Counted from the stretch's first letter, positions 49,476 to 61,430 are shown. The stretch: 64,000 nt of DNA from Aselliscus stoliczkanus (GCA_033961575.1 CM066736.1:93061852-93125851); one strand, 5' to 3'. The notes: generated from the letters alone by a model not told the origin. Made by a program: numbers and translations.

Positions 49476-52185
49476 TGAGTGGGTTTATTCGGTACAAAGG
49501 AGACCTGGAGGCCAGGCCATGCCCCTTAAGCCCTGAGAGGCCCAATGTAGAGTACTTGACAGTGGTGGGGAGTGGAGGAGCTGGAACAGTGCTGCAGTCC
49601 GTCTTCTTCTATTCTAGGCAGGGAAGTCCAGCTTTGAGAAAACAGGAGAGAGCCTGCTTCTAATGAGATGCCTCATCCGCAGCTCAGAGGGTTTTGCTAT
49701 CCCCTTCATCTTGAATACTTAATCCTAATAGTCCTTGAGTATATTTGATGTTAAATATATCATTTTGCTCAGCCTGACTGTCCCTTAGGACTGTGAGCTT
49801 GATCTCTCCCCTGCCACTGCAGCCAGAGCTGTACCTTGAGGGTGTGAGGGAGGTTTTGACACTGCTGCCACTGGCCCATTTAGTGTCAACCCCCCAGCCT
49901 GAGCTGGGGGTCCGTGTAACAAGCAATGGGCCTGACAGGCTGGCAAAGGACAGCATCTTGCTGTAGACACCTCTGTGCAACCAGGAGACATTCACTCCAC
50001 AAGGCTGCAGCTTTACTCCTGACCTCCAGAACTGCTTCTCCTCACTTTCATGGTCTGGCTCTGACCATGAAACTTGACTAGCTGGGGCCACTTTCCCACT
50101 CTCTCTTGTCCATGTACTGTACTTGGGGCTCTGTTCCAATACCAGCTCCCCCAGGCTCCAAGGTACCCAATTGGCAGCCACACAGTCAGCATCCCTCTGG
50201 GGAGTCAGGAACACTGTGCCCCAACCCAGGGACTGGAGCAGGCCTGGGATGCTGAGCAATGGGCTACAGCAGCAGGTTGGGTATGTCAGCAGGGGATTGG
50301 TGCTGAGTGTGAAGGGCTGTTTGTGCCCACAGGTGGCTCTCTCTGCACCCCCAGTTCTGAGCATTGAGCTTCCACACTGATCTAGAGAAGAGCCTCCACA
50401 GAGGCCTTCTGGTTTACAGAGCTAGCTTACCAGCACGTCTTAGAGGGCTTGGGTGATAGTAGCTCCCAGCCGGGAAGGGTCCTGCTGGGTTGGCAGAGCC
50501 AGACATGAACCTCACTCATCCAGTGGCCTCCCTCTCAGTTCATGGGTAATTGCTGAGCAGGCAGGTAACTCCCATGCCCATGCTCACCCCCACCCAAGCT
50601 GCCTCCAGGTCCAGGGCCACACCCACAGCACTGGGATGGAATGCTCAGGTCCCTGGGGCTGGTGGGGGGAGGTAGCTTGCACCTGACACATTCCACAGGT
50701 GATGAGCACGTACTCTGCTTCACACTGCCAAGAGTGCTGCTCCAAAATACCCTTGAAATGCCTCTGGGGACAGCAGAGGGTGGCCACTTAATCAGCTCCC
50801 AAGGTTATGGTGAGGAGAAAGAGGGTGCTACTGGCTGCCTTACAACGTTTTGGGCAGGTCCTAGCAGTTTGTCATTGCACCTGGAAGGAAAGTCCTGAGG
50901 AAGGGTTCCTGCATTGGGTTTGGGAAGGGGGCGGGGGAGACTTGGTGCCTGAGGGCCTGGGCAGACCAGATATTCCAGAACTCTTCAGTGGAGGCTGTCA
51001 GAAGTGCCTCCGCCTGAGGGCCCTGCTCCCAACACGTTGCAGCTGTCTCCAAGATGGGGTTACAAGCTGTTCTCACAGGTCATGTTTGGAGAGGTACTCA
51101 AAGTGACAAGGGCCCCTTCCCTGTGTCTTCCACAGTTGACAGGACAGAGTGAACCTACAGACTTTGCACTACCATCAGAATGCCTGCTGGCCAAATCAGA
51201 TGCCCTGCCCTGCCCCCTACTCACACAAAAGCAGCCCATGCACAGGAATTTGCAACCAGCTACAGTGGAGAAATGCAGTCGGCACACTTTTCCTCCTTTG
51301 GTTTCTGGAAGCCCTATACAGGCCTCCTAGGAGTTGCAGTTATAGTTCATTAGGCCTTGTGGAAGCCTAGGCCAAATCCACACCCCAGAAAAACAGTATC
51401 TCCCACCCTCCTTGTTGAAGGCCAACCCACCCCTTTGCCTGAGAAGGTTGTGGATGTAAACTGACCAACTGTCCCGGTTTGCCCAGGACTGAACAGTTTC
51501 CCAGGGTGCAGGACTTTCAGTGCTAAAACCAGGACCATCTTGAGCAAAGCAGAACAGTAGATCCCCACAGAGGGAGATGGTAGGGTAGGACAAGGGACTA
51601 GTGGAGCCAGAGAGAAAGACCAGGCAGCTAGACCTTGCCCTGCCTCCCAACCCCAAATTTCCCAGCCTCCTGCCTCAGGGCTTCCTCTCCCAGGCAGTAG
51701 GGACCTGACTAGCCCTTGGGGATGGTCCATGGACCATCAGGGCTGCGAAATCGCCCGAGACTGGCAGTTAGAACAGGTAAGGTGTGTGAGTTGGACCCCA
51801 GGCTGGATCCAGATTTTGTGAGAGCCAAACTTATTCCATTTGGGGTGGGGGCTCTTTAAGAAAAGTCATACAGGATTATCACTGAAGGACTGAAGCTTAA
51901 CTTCATTATCTTCAAGGTAAATCCCCTCCCCCGCCACCCACCCGACCCGATTTGGCTATATGGCCCACCTATCTACCCTGGCCAGCGGGACACCTGCGGA
52001 CACGCTAGGCTGGGAAAACTGATGGTGAGCGCCTCCCCAGCCCTGCCAGGGCGAAGCAATGTCACCCATCCCGCCGCTGTGAAGTTCCAGACCAGAGGCA
52101 CCCCAGGACTGTGCTGGTTTGACTGCACCTTCACCCCCAGGTTCTCTGGGCATCCCCCTGGGGGAGCAGTTTCACAGTCGGGTGC
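49475..52185. other. Sequence between the two LMO1 promoters, no gene
   Basis: GC-moderate unique-looking DNA, part of the distal isoform's first intron. A 226-codon minus-strand frame at 49684-50364 lacks any domain or codon signature. Confidence 0.5.
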
Positions 52186-52189
52186 AGAA

Positions 52190-52930
52190 GGGGAGACGTG
52201 CAAACGGCGAGACTGGACCTTGGGGGCGGAGGGGAGGGGTTCAGGGGGTACTGCGGGTCGGAGAGGCACTCCCTATGTCTGCAAGGCGGCAAGAGCCAGC
52301 GAGAAAGTTCCCGGTCGGAGCGTCCGGGGCTAGCGAGCTCCAGGTGGCCCGTGGGGACTTCCTTAGGCCCGTGAGGAGCCTCGGGGGCTGAGCCGGGCAC
52401 CCCCGCTGCACACACTCGCGGGCACATCCAGCCGCCCCTTCCGGGAAGCAGCCCGACCGCTCAGCCGCCCGAGGCGCCGGGGCCCGCGCGGGGGGCGCAG
52501 CCGCTGCGAGCCGGTGGCCTCCGCAGGGCCCGCGCCGCCGCTGCCCGCCCCTGCGCCCCACGCCCCGCACGTTCCCGGGAGCCTACCGTCCTCCTGGTCC
52601 CACACCATGGTCCCCCGGCGGCTCCAGCCCGGCACCCGCCGCGGACAAGGAGGACGCGCGGGTCGGACTCCGCCGCCGCCCGCTTGCGCTGCTTCTGCCG
52701 GCCCCGCGCGGGCTTCGCGCCCCGCGAGCGGCGGGTGGGGGCGGGCGGACAGGCGCTGGGAGCTCAGCCCCGCGGGCAGGGAGTGCAAGAGGGAGGGGGC
52801 GCGTGTGTCCCGCGGGTCACGCCGGAGAGGCGCGAGCAGCCGCTGCCCGCCACGGGCCGGACACAGAGCCGCACGCCGCTCCTCTCCCCGCGCCCGCGCG
52901 CTCTCCGCAGCCGAGTGAAGCCTGCGTTTC
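52190..52930. promoter_or_regulatory. CpG island with distal LMO1 promoter
   Basis: Dense CpG sequence surrounds the distal first exon. It ends abruptly at about 52930, where an AT-rich homeodomain-site block begins. No TATA box is evident. As with the proximal island, the coding ATG is inside it. Confidence 0.78.
52587..52608 (-). CDS. LMO1: LMO1 distal alternative first coding exon (MVWDQED plus first base of Gly)
   Basis: This exon carries 22 coding nucleotides and a donor GGTAGGC; the intron begins at 52586. It splices in the same phase 1 as the proximal exon and would give a 155-residue protein starting MVWDQEDG. The ATG is in strong context (A at -3, G at +4). A mammalian LMO1 isoform with a very similar start (MVLDQEDG, as I recall) is known. 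Here the third residue is Trp (TGG), one base away from a Leu TTG codon. The exon is in a second CpG-rich block 4.7 kb upstream of the proximal start. It is an alternative to the proximal exon, not an addition, because both carry an initiator ATG and the same splice phase. Confidence 0.85.
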
Positions 52931-52934
52931 CCAG

Positions 52935-53115
52935 GGCCCCTCAGATTCCCCTGTTAATTAAATCAATTCATTATGCTCAGATCTGATTAGCGGCCCTTCC
53001 CCCCTTTGAATCAATTATTCAATACACAAACATAATTGCTTGGGCCAGAGGTGCCCGCCATTAGCTTATTTAACTCCAAGGACACTAATTACCCGCAGGG
53101 CACGGGAACTTTTCT
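52935..53115. promoter_or_regulatory. Candidate conserved homeodomain-site cluster upstream of distal promoter
   Basis: Directly abutting the distal CpG island, this block is packed with TTAATTAA, ATCAATTC, TGATTAGC, TCAATTATTC, ATAATTGC, CTAATTAC and TTAATTC. That is at least seven homeodomain-type cores in about 180 bp, with no repeat signature. It is a likely promoter-proximal enhancer. Confidence 0.45.
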
Positions 53116-53169
53116 CATTAATTCTGACAAAACACAAAAGCACAGCCAGAGTGTGGACGTGTGTGAGCG

Positions 53170-53171
<2 letters not shown>

Positions 53172-53208
<37 letters not shown>
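53172..53208. repeat. (TG)n microsatellite
   Basis: About 18 TG units, 560 bp upstream of the distal ATG, followed by about 300 bp of loosely TG-rich sequence (to 53500) that looks like decayed extension of the same array. Confidence 0.95.
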
Positions 53209-53210
<2 letters not shown>

Positions 53211-53989
53211 GCATGCCAGCATGAGGGCTGTGTTTGTGAGCTGAAGATGAGACTGGGGTGGCGGAATGTGTGCGATTGCGGGTGGGAGTTTGGGGGTGTA
53301 GTTCTGAATCTGTGACCCTGTGGTTGTGAGTGTGGTACTCCGTGCGTAGGATTGTGAGGGAGAGGCTGTGTGCCTGCATCAGTTTGGGTGTGGCTCTGGA
53401 TCTGGGGACTGCGGGCCAGAGTTTGAGACCCAGCACAGGAATGTGTGAGATTGTGTGAGGGCTTCTGGGTGTGACTTTGGGAATGTGACTTCGGGGCTAC
53501 TGTGGAACGTGCCCTCACCCTCTTTCTTTTTTCATAATTGCCCTGCCCTTGCCCGCTGAACGCTCGAACGACGGGGGAAAGCTCAGACTACAGAAGAGAA
53601 GCCGGGGAGGATCAAGAAGAGGCAGTGGGCGGATGATGCTGGAACCAGGCAGGGTCCTCCTTCCCCCATCACTTGTGTGTGCACTGGCTGGGCTGGGCTC
53701 CTCCTCCCCCCAGTTATAAATCCAAGGTTCCCAGTACCCCCTTCCTTGGCCCTCTCACTGCCCATCCCAATATTTTTTCCACTCCACTTTTATCCCAAAT
53801 CCTTGCACCCCCAGCATCCCTCCCCCCATTTCCACAAGTGCCTGACCCTCAGGCACACCCCAGCCCAATTCCATCCACCCTATGCCTAGTTCTTCGCCTC
53901 CTTGTCTGCAAGGCTGAACAGAGAGTGTGCCTATGGTTGACCAACTTCTCCACATTTTACCTCCCAGGAAATCTCTATTGAGAGAGAGG

Positions 53990-54230
53990 AGTGAGAGAGC
54001 CCACAGAAGCAGGGACACAGAGGGTAATTGATTCCCCCAAATTAGGTTTCTGCTTTCTAAAGACCGGCATTGTTCCTGTTCTCAATGTGCACAGAGGTAT
54101 TGAAGATTTCCTTTTTGTTTCCTCGGGCAATGAATGAGCTTAATCCATTTGGCTTTATAAATCAGGAAACTAATATTCGCTTCTTCCATAGCAGCTTTTT
54201 AAAAAATTTAATTGCTGGGGGAGGCACAAT
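53990..54230. promoter_or_regulatory. Candidate conserved element upstream of distal promoter
   Basis: Unique AT-rich sequence with GGTAATTGATTC, CAAATTAGG, GCTTAATCC, ACTAATATTCGC and AAATTTAATTGC about 1.4 kb upstream of the distal ATG. Compositional evidence only. Confidence 0.32.
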
Positions 54231-54499
54231 TTGTCACCCTTATGCTGTCCCCAAGCCCCCACTTATAAAAACACATCCTGATTGAGGGGTGGAGACAAGG
54301 TTGGTGGGGGAGGGCTCATCCCAAATCCTCCCAACCTCCTCCATCCTTGCACATAGACCCACCTAGTAAGTATCAGGAAAAGTTTGTGAAATGATTGAAA
54401 TATATTCAATTCAGTGAGGAACAGGGAGGGGGCTGCTCAGAGGTGCTCTTCAGGATGATCTCCCAAACCTACAGCTCAGTCTCCCACTAGCACTGAACG

Positions 54500-54870
54500 C
54501 AGCCATGCCCTGTCCAGGTTTGGCAAATCCTCTTCCTCACCATCCTGCACAAGCTTCTACAGTCATCTTCCTGGTGTCAAGATCTGACCCTGTTACTCCC
54601 CTGTTCAAAATATTCCAAGGCTCCCCACTAGACAAAGCCCCAACCACTTATCCTATCATTTCTGGCCTTTCATTAGATCTGGAGAAGGCTTTGTGAGCAC
54701 CAGGACCCTTCATTTCAATTCATCTGATATGTATTGAGCAACAAAAATCTTACACTTCTGCCTCCTCTGGACCGCATTACTGCAATGGAACACACTCTGC
54801 AGGTTCCTGCTCCAGTGACTCTTCTCATGGCATCGCTCTGTTTAGAAAGCCCTTGCACACCTTTCAAAGT
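54500..54870 (+). repeat. LINE-2-like fragment
   Basis: GATCTGACCCTGTTACTCCCCTGTTCAAAATATTCCAAGGCTCCCCAC with flanking text fits L2 (the TTCAGTGGCTCCCC segment). Confidence 0.6.
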
Positions 54871-54899
54871 CCTCTGAGGAAACAGACACTCTAGGTGGG

Positions 54900-56640
54900 T
54901 GGGTGTCTCCATATGAAAGCTTGGGTGCTGAGTGGTGTGTGGATAATTTCATTGAATTTTGGGGGATAAGATCAGCCCCTGAGAGCATGGTTTTAGTTCT
55001 CTGGACTTGAGGGGCAGATATGGTATCAAGAGACTATACTGGGTCACTGGAGAAAATGGAAACTGCAGAGGCAGGGGAAGGATTTAGATAGAAGAATGGA
55101 GGCTCCGAATGAGAGACTTTGGGCACCATCTTTTTTTTCCCAGATGGCAGGGAACCAGAACCCAGGCACATGCTTCCTCTGGAGGCCCATTAGTTGGATC
55201 TCCACACTGTTTAGTTCTCTGTGTAGCTGGTCATGGCCTCTGCCTCAATTGGTGCCAACTGTTCCTTGTACGAGGGCATCTGGCCAAGAAGGCTGAAATT
55301 CTGTCCTCTCTTTGCTCTCCAAGCCATGTGCCTGGCATGGGCTGCACTCACCCAGAGAGGGCACCTTTTGCTAATTTGCACAAAGGCACCATATGGACTA
55401 GTATGGCCCTGCAATTGGGTATCTCTGCTTGGCCAGAGTTTACACTCAGTCCAGCCTGGGTGGAGCACACCTGGCCTCACCTGCACTAGCTCTCACTCAT
55501 ACCAAGGGACTGTTGAGCTCTTAGAAGACAAGCCTCCTGGTTTTCATAGAGAAAGAGAAAATTCAGAGAGCTTAACCATCATGGAGTGATCAGCGATATT
55601 GAAACAGATGCCAGCCCCATCTCTGAATTTATATGGAGCCCCAAACCCTGGTGAAAGACACTGAATTTCATCGACAGCTGAGACTCAGACATGGACAGGC
55701 CTACTGTAAGGACCAAGGCCCCCAACAGGGGCCATGCTGGAGGAGAGACAGAGAGGTTCCTGAGAGGAGATCCTCATGGTGTGTGTGTGTGGGGGGTGGA
55801 GGTGGGGGGAATGCGGGGGTACATTAGACTGAGCAGCAAAACCTGGGGTTTGGAGGGACAGAGCTGGGCCTGCTACTGCTAACCAGCACTCTGAGAAGAA
55901 GAGGGCAGTGGCGCAAATGAGGAACTAGGTCACTAAGGGTCCTACAGCTTTGCTATGGGATCCCCCTCTAAAGAGCTGGTCACTAGAAGAAAAAGGTATG
56001 TCCCTGCTGAGCTGAAAAGGACAAGAGCAGCTAGGGTCAGCAGCTTGGTGGCATTGGTGGTAGCACATGCATGAAATGTACAAAAAGATGCAAGAGCATC
56101 GGACAGCAGCTCTAATTATATGGGAGGAAGCAGCAGGCTAGCCTATTAACTCCACCTCCCAACTCTATGTTTGTTAGAGGGAAAATGATTTTATCCAGGA
56201 ATCTAGTGGCGTCCAAAGGGTACTTGGGTTGTACCTGTAAGCCTTCCTAGAAGGTCTCACAACTTTTTGGAGACAATTATCCTGAAGAGGAAAATCAGAG
56301 CCTCAGAATTTGGGGCTAATTATCGTAAATGTGTGAAATCTGGTATAGTTACATGATGGGCATGAAGAGAAAGGCTGTGTGAGCAAGAACAGGCCAGAAC
56401 AATAAAGAGGAACAGCCCCAAATGTCAGCTTTGACTGGTGGCAGTGGAGCTCAGCAGGAGATGCAAAGAGCACTACTAGATCAATGCCAGGGAGACCAAA
56501 GGCTTTGCTCCCACTGCCCTCCCTGCCTGGAGGGCCACCTGAATCCACACTTGCCCTCCCATGCTCCTTAACTCCTCTTTCATTTCTCTTCTCTTCTCCC
56601 CAGCCATCTGGTCCACCTGTTCCATTCCAGTCTAGCAAGT
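54900..56640. other. Upstream flank, no gene recognised
   Basis: No repeats I can name, apart from a short GTGTGTGTGTGGGGGG stretch at 55779-55796. Overlapping frames at 55096-55589 are not coding-like. Confidence 0.45.
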
Positions 56641-57119
56641 GACATCACCTCCCTTGAGATGAGAGAAGGCATCAGACAGGAAGGCCCTTCTCCTCCTCCC
56701 TCTAAGTCTAGGCTCCTACCTTCACCTTCAGCATCTGCAACAGGCTCCTCGTCACAAAGACCTGCCCTCCTGAACCACTGGATAACGTGGCCTTTCTCCT
56801 ACCTGGGTTCTATCCCTCAGCATGTGCTCTGGCCCACCTGCTACTACCTGCAACATGTCCCATGGCTCTTCCCTTTCCCTTCAGTCTCCCCATCCTGCTG
56901 GGCCTTTCACCATAGCAAGCAAACAAACTCTGGTCAAGCAAACAAATGAATTCTCTGGACTGCACATCTGCCTTGAGATACTTCGCTACCTATTTCCCCT
57001 TGTTGTCATGCTTCCTCACCTCCACTCTCTCCTCACCTGTTTCTATCTGACTTTAGCTTTCACAGGCTTGCTAAAGTCACCAGTGACTTTTATGTCACTA
57101 AAGGACTATTTTCAGCCTC

Positions 57120-57525
57120 ACCTTACCTGATCTCTCTGCTTTTAATGCATTTAATTCCTTTCTTTTTGAACATGTTTCTTCCCTAGACTAATACATTTCT
57201 GGGTTTTCCACCTACCCTCATGGACGTTCTTCTCAGTCTTTATTGTCAACTTCATCCCTTTTATCCAATCTTTTGCTGTTTGCATTCCCTAGGACTGGGT
57301 CCTAGGCCTTCCTGGAGCACCTTCCCTCTGGGATGCCATCCATGCTGTCAGTGTATGTGACCTTTACTCAGGGTCCTCCTTTGATTTCTACTCCAGTATT
57401 TCCAAATGCCTCCTTGACATGTCCACTTAGATGTCTCAAGGGTATCTTAATTTTCAAATCCAAATTGAACCCTTGATTTTCTTTCCAAATCTTCTTCATC
57501 TTGTTTCAGTAAATCAGCCATTTAG
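57120..57525. repeat. Old interspersed repeat, family not identified
   Basis: GACATGTCCACTTAGATGTCTCAAGGGTATCTTAATTTTCAAATCC resembles a common mammalian repeat phrase (GGATGTCTCATAGACATCTCAAACTTAA). I recognise the phrase but not the family. Confidence 0.4.
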
Positions 57526-57576
57526 TTTTTAATACCAGAAATCAGGAACTAAAGCAGGATTTCAACCAAGCCAGCA

Positions 57577-57604
57577 AGAGAAAAAGAAAAAGAAAGAAAG
57601 AAAA

Positions 57605-57652
<48 letters not shown>

Positions 57653-57680
57653 GAAAGAAAGAAAGCGACAGAAGAAAGAA
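57577..57680. repeat. (GAAA)n microsatellite
   Basis: Mostly perfect GAAA units within an all-purine tract of about 90 nt, at the left edge of the L1 cluster; probably grew from an L1 or SINE A-tail. Confidence 0.95.
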
Positions 57681-58201
57681 ACAGGGGCATGGGGGAAGAA
57701 ACAGCAAATTCATAAAATAAGTTGGAATAAGCTAAGTATATCATATATTACACTAGACACGAAGAGACTGAATTTCCCTATCAAAAACCAGATTGTCTGA
57801 GTAAGTTAAAAAAATAAAATACAGCCAAATGCTGTTTACAAGAAATAGTCCCAAAACAAGGTGACAAAGACTGAAAATAAAGCAATGGGCAAAGATATAC
57901 CAAGCAAATGCAAGCAGAGGAGGAGTAGGAACAGCAATGTTAATGTCAAACAAAGCTAACTTTCAAGCCAAATGTATAAACTGCTTGGAAATTAAAAAAC
58001 AGTCCCTTAAATTACTACTGGATAAAAAAATAAGATCAAAATTGAAATTACAAATCATTTAGTAATGAGAAAGAGAACACAGTGTATCATACAGAACTTA
58101 ATGGGACACAGCTGTATTCAGAGGAAAAAATATAGCCTTAAATGTTTTTTTTTCTATCTATTTATTACAGGTATAACAGAGGTCTTCATAAATAGTTGCA
58201 T

Positions 58202-58319
58202 TACCTTTTTTTTTTTTTTTTTTTTGGAGGGCAGTGTCCCTGGCCCTCACATGTGGGACCGAATCAGGGCCGCTGGCTTTCCAAGCCAGCACTTAACCAC
58301 AGCGCCACTCAGCCGGCCT
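58202..58319 (-). repeat. tRNA-derived SINE, short subtype, inside L1
   Basis: Minus-strand copy with a 20-plus T run (poly(A) tail). An 11-bp duplication AATAGTTGCAT (58191-58201 and 58320-58330) flanks it. It splits an L1 ORF2 fragment, so it is younger than that L1. Confidence 0.9.
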
Positions 58320-58333
58320 AATAGTTGCATCTT

Positions 58334-58402
58334 AAATGCTTTTAATATTTTTTAAAAGACTAAAAGCATTTTTTAAATGCTTTTAATATTTTTTAAAAGA
58401 CT
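58334..58402 (+). repeat. Tandem duplication, 41-bp period
   Basis: AAATGCTTTTAATATTTTTTAAAAGACT occurs twice (58334-58361 and 58375-58402) just beyond the SINE in the L1 fragment. Confidence 0.85.
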
Positions 58403-58789
58403 TAGACATTTAATCTAAGAAATTAGAAAGAGCACAAACCAAGCCAAAAGAAAGAAGAAGGAAATTAATAAAGTTAAAATCATAAATAAGTAAATCATAA
58501 GTAAACAGAAAATAAACAAAAAATAGAGAAAATAATTAAAAGAAAACGTCAAAACCCAAACCTGCTTCTTTGAAAAGATCGACAAAATAGATAAACAGGT
58601 ACCTGTGACAAAATAGATGTCACAGGTACAGAAAATGTTAAAGACCTGTAACAATAATATATGTAAGTCTATGAAAATAAATGTGAAAACTAGAGGAAAC
58701 AGATGATTTCCAAGCAAAGTAGAAAATGATCAAAATTGAGCATAAAAGTTAAAATCTTGAATAGGCCAATAAATGGAATAGATTTAAAA

Positions 58790-59160
58790 AGAAATGAGAA
58801 CTCTGCCATTGAAACATTACAAGATACCATATGATCCAACAATTTTGCTTCTGGGCATATGTGTATACCCAAAAGAATTGAAAGCAAAGTCTTGAAGAGA
58901 TAATTTGTATGCCCCTGTTCGTAGCAGCATTATTCACAATTACTATTAATAAAAGGTGGAAGCAACTTAAGTGCCCATCCATGGATGAATGGGTAAACAA
59001 AATGTATATCCATACAATGGAATATTACCTAGCCTGAAAAAGCAAGGAAATTTTCACACATGCTGCGATGTGAATGAACTTTGAGAACATTATGCTAAGT
59101 GAAATAAACCAGTCATAAAAAGACACACACAATATGATTCCACTTATAAGCGGTATTAGA
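58790..59160 (+). repeat. L1 3' fragment
   Basis: L1 motifs GATACCATATGATCCAACAATTTTGCTTCTGGG, GCAGCATTATTCACAATTACTA, GGATGAATGGGTAAACAAAATG and ATTATGCTAAGTGAAATAAACCAGTC are visible, then it ends abruptly at about 59165. Confidence 0.8.
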
Positions 59161-60505
59161 AATGGAAGTGAAGAAACAGATAATTTACAATAGTGACAAA
59201 ACTATAAAATACTCAGGAATGATTTCAAACCAACAACCATCAAAAAGATGAAGGTCTTCTTTGAAGAAAGTCATGAGATCATATTGAAGGACATATAAAA
59301 AGATCTGAACATACAGAAAGACAATCATGTTTCAAAGAAAAGACTTATTCTCACAAAAAGTAAATCCTTTAAAATGAGTATAGAGATTTAATGCAATTTC
59401 TATTAGGATTCCAAATAAAAACCTTTTTTAACTATAAAAAATATATTAATTTGAAGTACATTTGAAAGATAAATATCTGAGCCTAGTTAAGAAAACATGA
59501 AAAGGAAGACTAGTTCAAAACTGGTATTATTAGATAATAAAACATGCTACAAAGCCACTGTGATCTGAACAGTATGGGGTAAGTCAGGGAGAGATAAATA
59601 GATCAGAGGACCAAAGAGCCAATAGATAGATCTAAATATAAAAAGGAAGTTGATATATGACAAAAGTTGCATTTCAATTCTTCAGAGAAAAATACTTAAC
59701 AAATGGTACTACCATCTGAATAGACATTTGTCCAAGAAAGATATTTAAATAAGCCAATAAGCACCTGAAAAGATGCTCAACATCATTAGAAATGCACCAC
59801 AAAGCACAATAAGATACCACTTCACACCACTAGGAAGCTAAAATCAATAAATCAGATAAAAACAAATGTTGGTGTAGACGTGGAGAAATCAGAACTCATA
59901 CACTGCTGGTAGAAATGTAAAAGGGTGCAGCCACTTTGGAAAATAATGGGAGTTTTTTCAAAAGTTCAGTACAGAATCACCACATGACCCAACAATTTCA
60001 CTCCTAGGTATATAGCCAAGAGAATTGAAAACATGTCCACAAAAAAAAAATGTGTACATGTTTACAGCAGCATTATTCATAATAGCCAAAATGTGGGGGA
60101 AAATGTCCATCAATTGATGAATGGATATTATTCAGCCATAAAGAGTGAAGTACTGATACAAGCACAAAATGGATGAGCCTTGAAAACATACTGCTGAGTG
60201 AAAGAAGGCAGACACAAAACTCCACATGTTATATGATTCCATTTATATGAAATGTCAAGAATAGGCTAGTGACAGTCTATAGAGACAAAAGGCAGAGGAG
60301 TGTGTGTCAGGGGCTGAGGGTCACAGGGAGATGACAGCTAAAGGAGATGGGGTTTCTTTCTGAGGTGATGGAAAAGTTCTAAAATTTACTGCGGTGATTT
60401 ACCTTGTCTGTGAATATACTAGAATGCATTGAATTGCACAACTTAAGTGGGTGAATTGTATGGTATGTGCATTATATCTCCATAAAGCTCTTTTTAAAAA
60501 TGGTA
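59160..60505 (+). repeat. L1 ORF2-to-3'-end fragment
   Basis: Starts within ORF2 (ATAGTGACAAAACTATAAAATACTCAGGAATG), passes TGCTCAACATCATTAGAAATGC and TGGAGAAATCAGAACTCATACACTGCTGG, and ends with TTGTATGGTATGTGCATTATATCTC CATAAAGCT. The L1 3' end module therefore occurs twice in a row (also at 58.8-59.16 kb), showing nested or serial insertion. Confidence 0.82.
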
Positions 60506-60509
60506 CCAC

Positions 60510-61430
60510 CATAGATGGTTATCCATCTGGAAGAAACAAATGGGATCCCTAACCCTCCAAATACAAAAATTATGTTCCAAATGGGTTAGAGATTTTAAAA
60601 TAAAAATGAAACAATGAAAATATTAGAAGAAACTTAAAAAGAAAAATGGGAAATATTTGGAAATAATCTGAATAAATTTGGTGGGAAATACCTGCAAGAG
60701 TAACAAAGGAAAAGATAGATATACTAGATTTAATTTTTAAAACTTTGATGGCAAAAGTTACCATCAACAAAAGAAAAAAAAAGACAAATAATTTACCAGA
60801 AAAAAAATATTTGCAAAATATACAACAATAAAATATGCCATATATACAAAAAGTTTCTACAAATTGTAAAGAAAAAGGCAAATGCCCAAGAGAAAAATGG
60901 AAAAGGGGCATGAACAGGCCATTCCAAGAGGAGGAAATCCAAATGGCCAACAGAATGCAAATTAAAGAAAAATATGGTTTCATTACTTTACTTCATCAGA
61001 TTGGCAGAAAAATTTTAAGAGTAAAATGTTCCGGTCTGCTAAATTTGAGAAAATGGGCACTCTCGTTTGTTGCTGAGTAAGTAATCTGGCCCTATTAAAA
61101 TTTAAAATGCACATGCCTTTGACCCAGAAATCCTCCCCCTAAGAAACATATTCTATGGGGGGAAATCACCTGTATATTAGGGAAACCCTATAATTTCAGC
61201 TTCGTTTGTGGTGGCGAAAAACACAACTATTTGAATGTCAATGTCACTCAATGATCAGATAAATTGCCATACAACCAAGCTGTAGAATATGATGCGGCAG
61301 TTAAAATGTGAGTTAAGAGCTATAGCTACCGACTTGCAAAGGATGTCTGCGATATACTGTTAAGTGAGAAAAGTAGGTTGCAGAGTAGAAAGTAATATTA
61401 TCCAATTTAAAAGAAAACCTCTCTGTTTTA
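60510..61430 (+). repeat. L1ME-like ancient L1 3' fragment
   Basis: A different, older L1 3' end: GGAAATCCAAATGGCCAACAGAATGC, TGACCCAGAAATCCTCC, TTTGTGGTGGCGAAAAACA, and ATGATGCGGCAGTTAAAATGTGAG. It differs from the two fragments before it and lacks open frames. Confidence 0.75.

Larger units (their letters stand above)
57690..58740 (+). repeat. L1 ORF2 fragment, broken, interrupted by SINE
   Basis: Matches L1 ORF2 order: AAGACTGAAAATAAAGCAATGGGCAAAGATATACC, then ATGGGACACAGCTGTATTCAGAGG, then (after the SINE) CTTCTTTGAAAAGATCGACAAAATAGATAAAC. Many stops; no intact reading frame. Confidence 0.75.

Noticed and set aside
49684..50364. 226-codon minus-strand frame between promoters
   Set aside because: No recognisable domain, no start context, no splice partner, and no relation to LMO1.
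53066..53518. His/Thr-rich frames near 53.2 kb
   Set aside because: These are the (TG)n microsatellite and decayed flank read on the minus strand.
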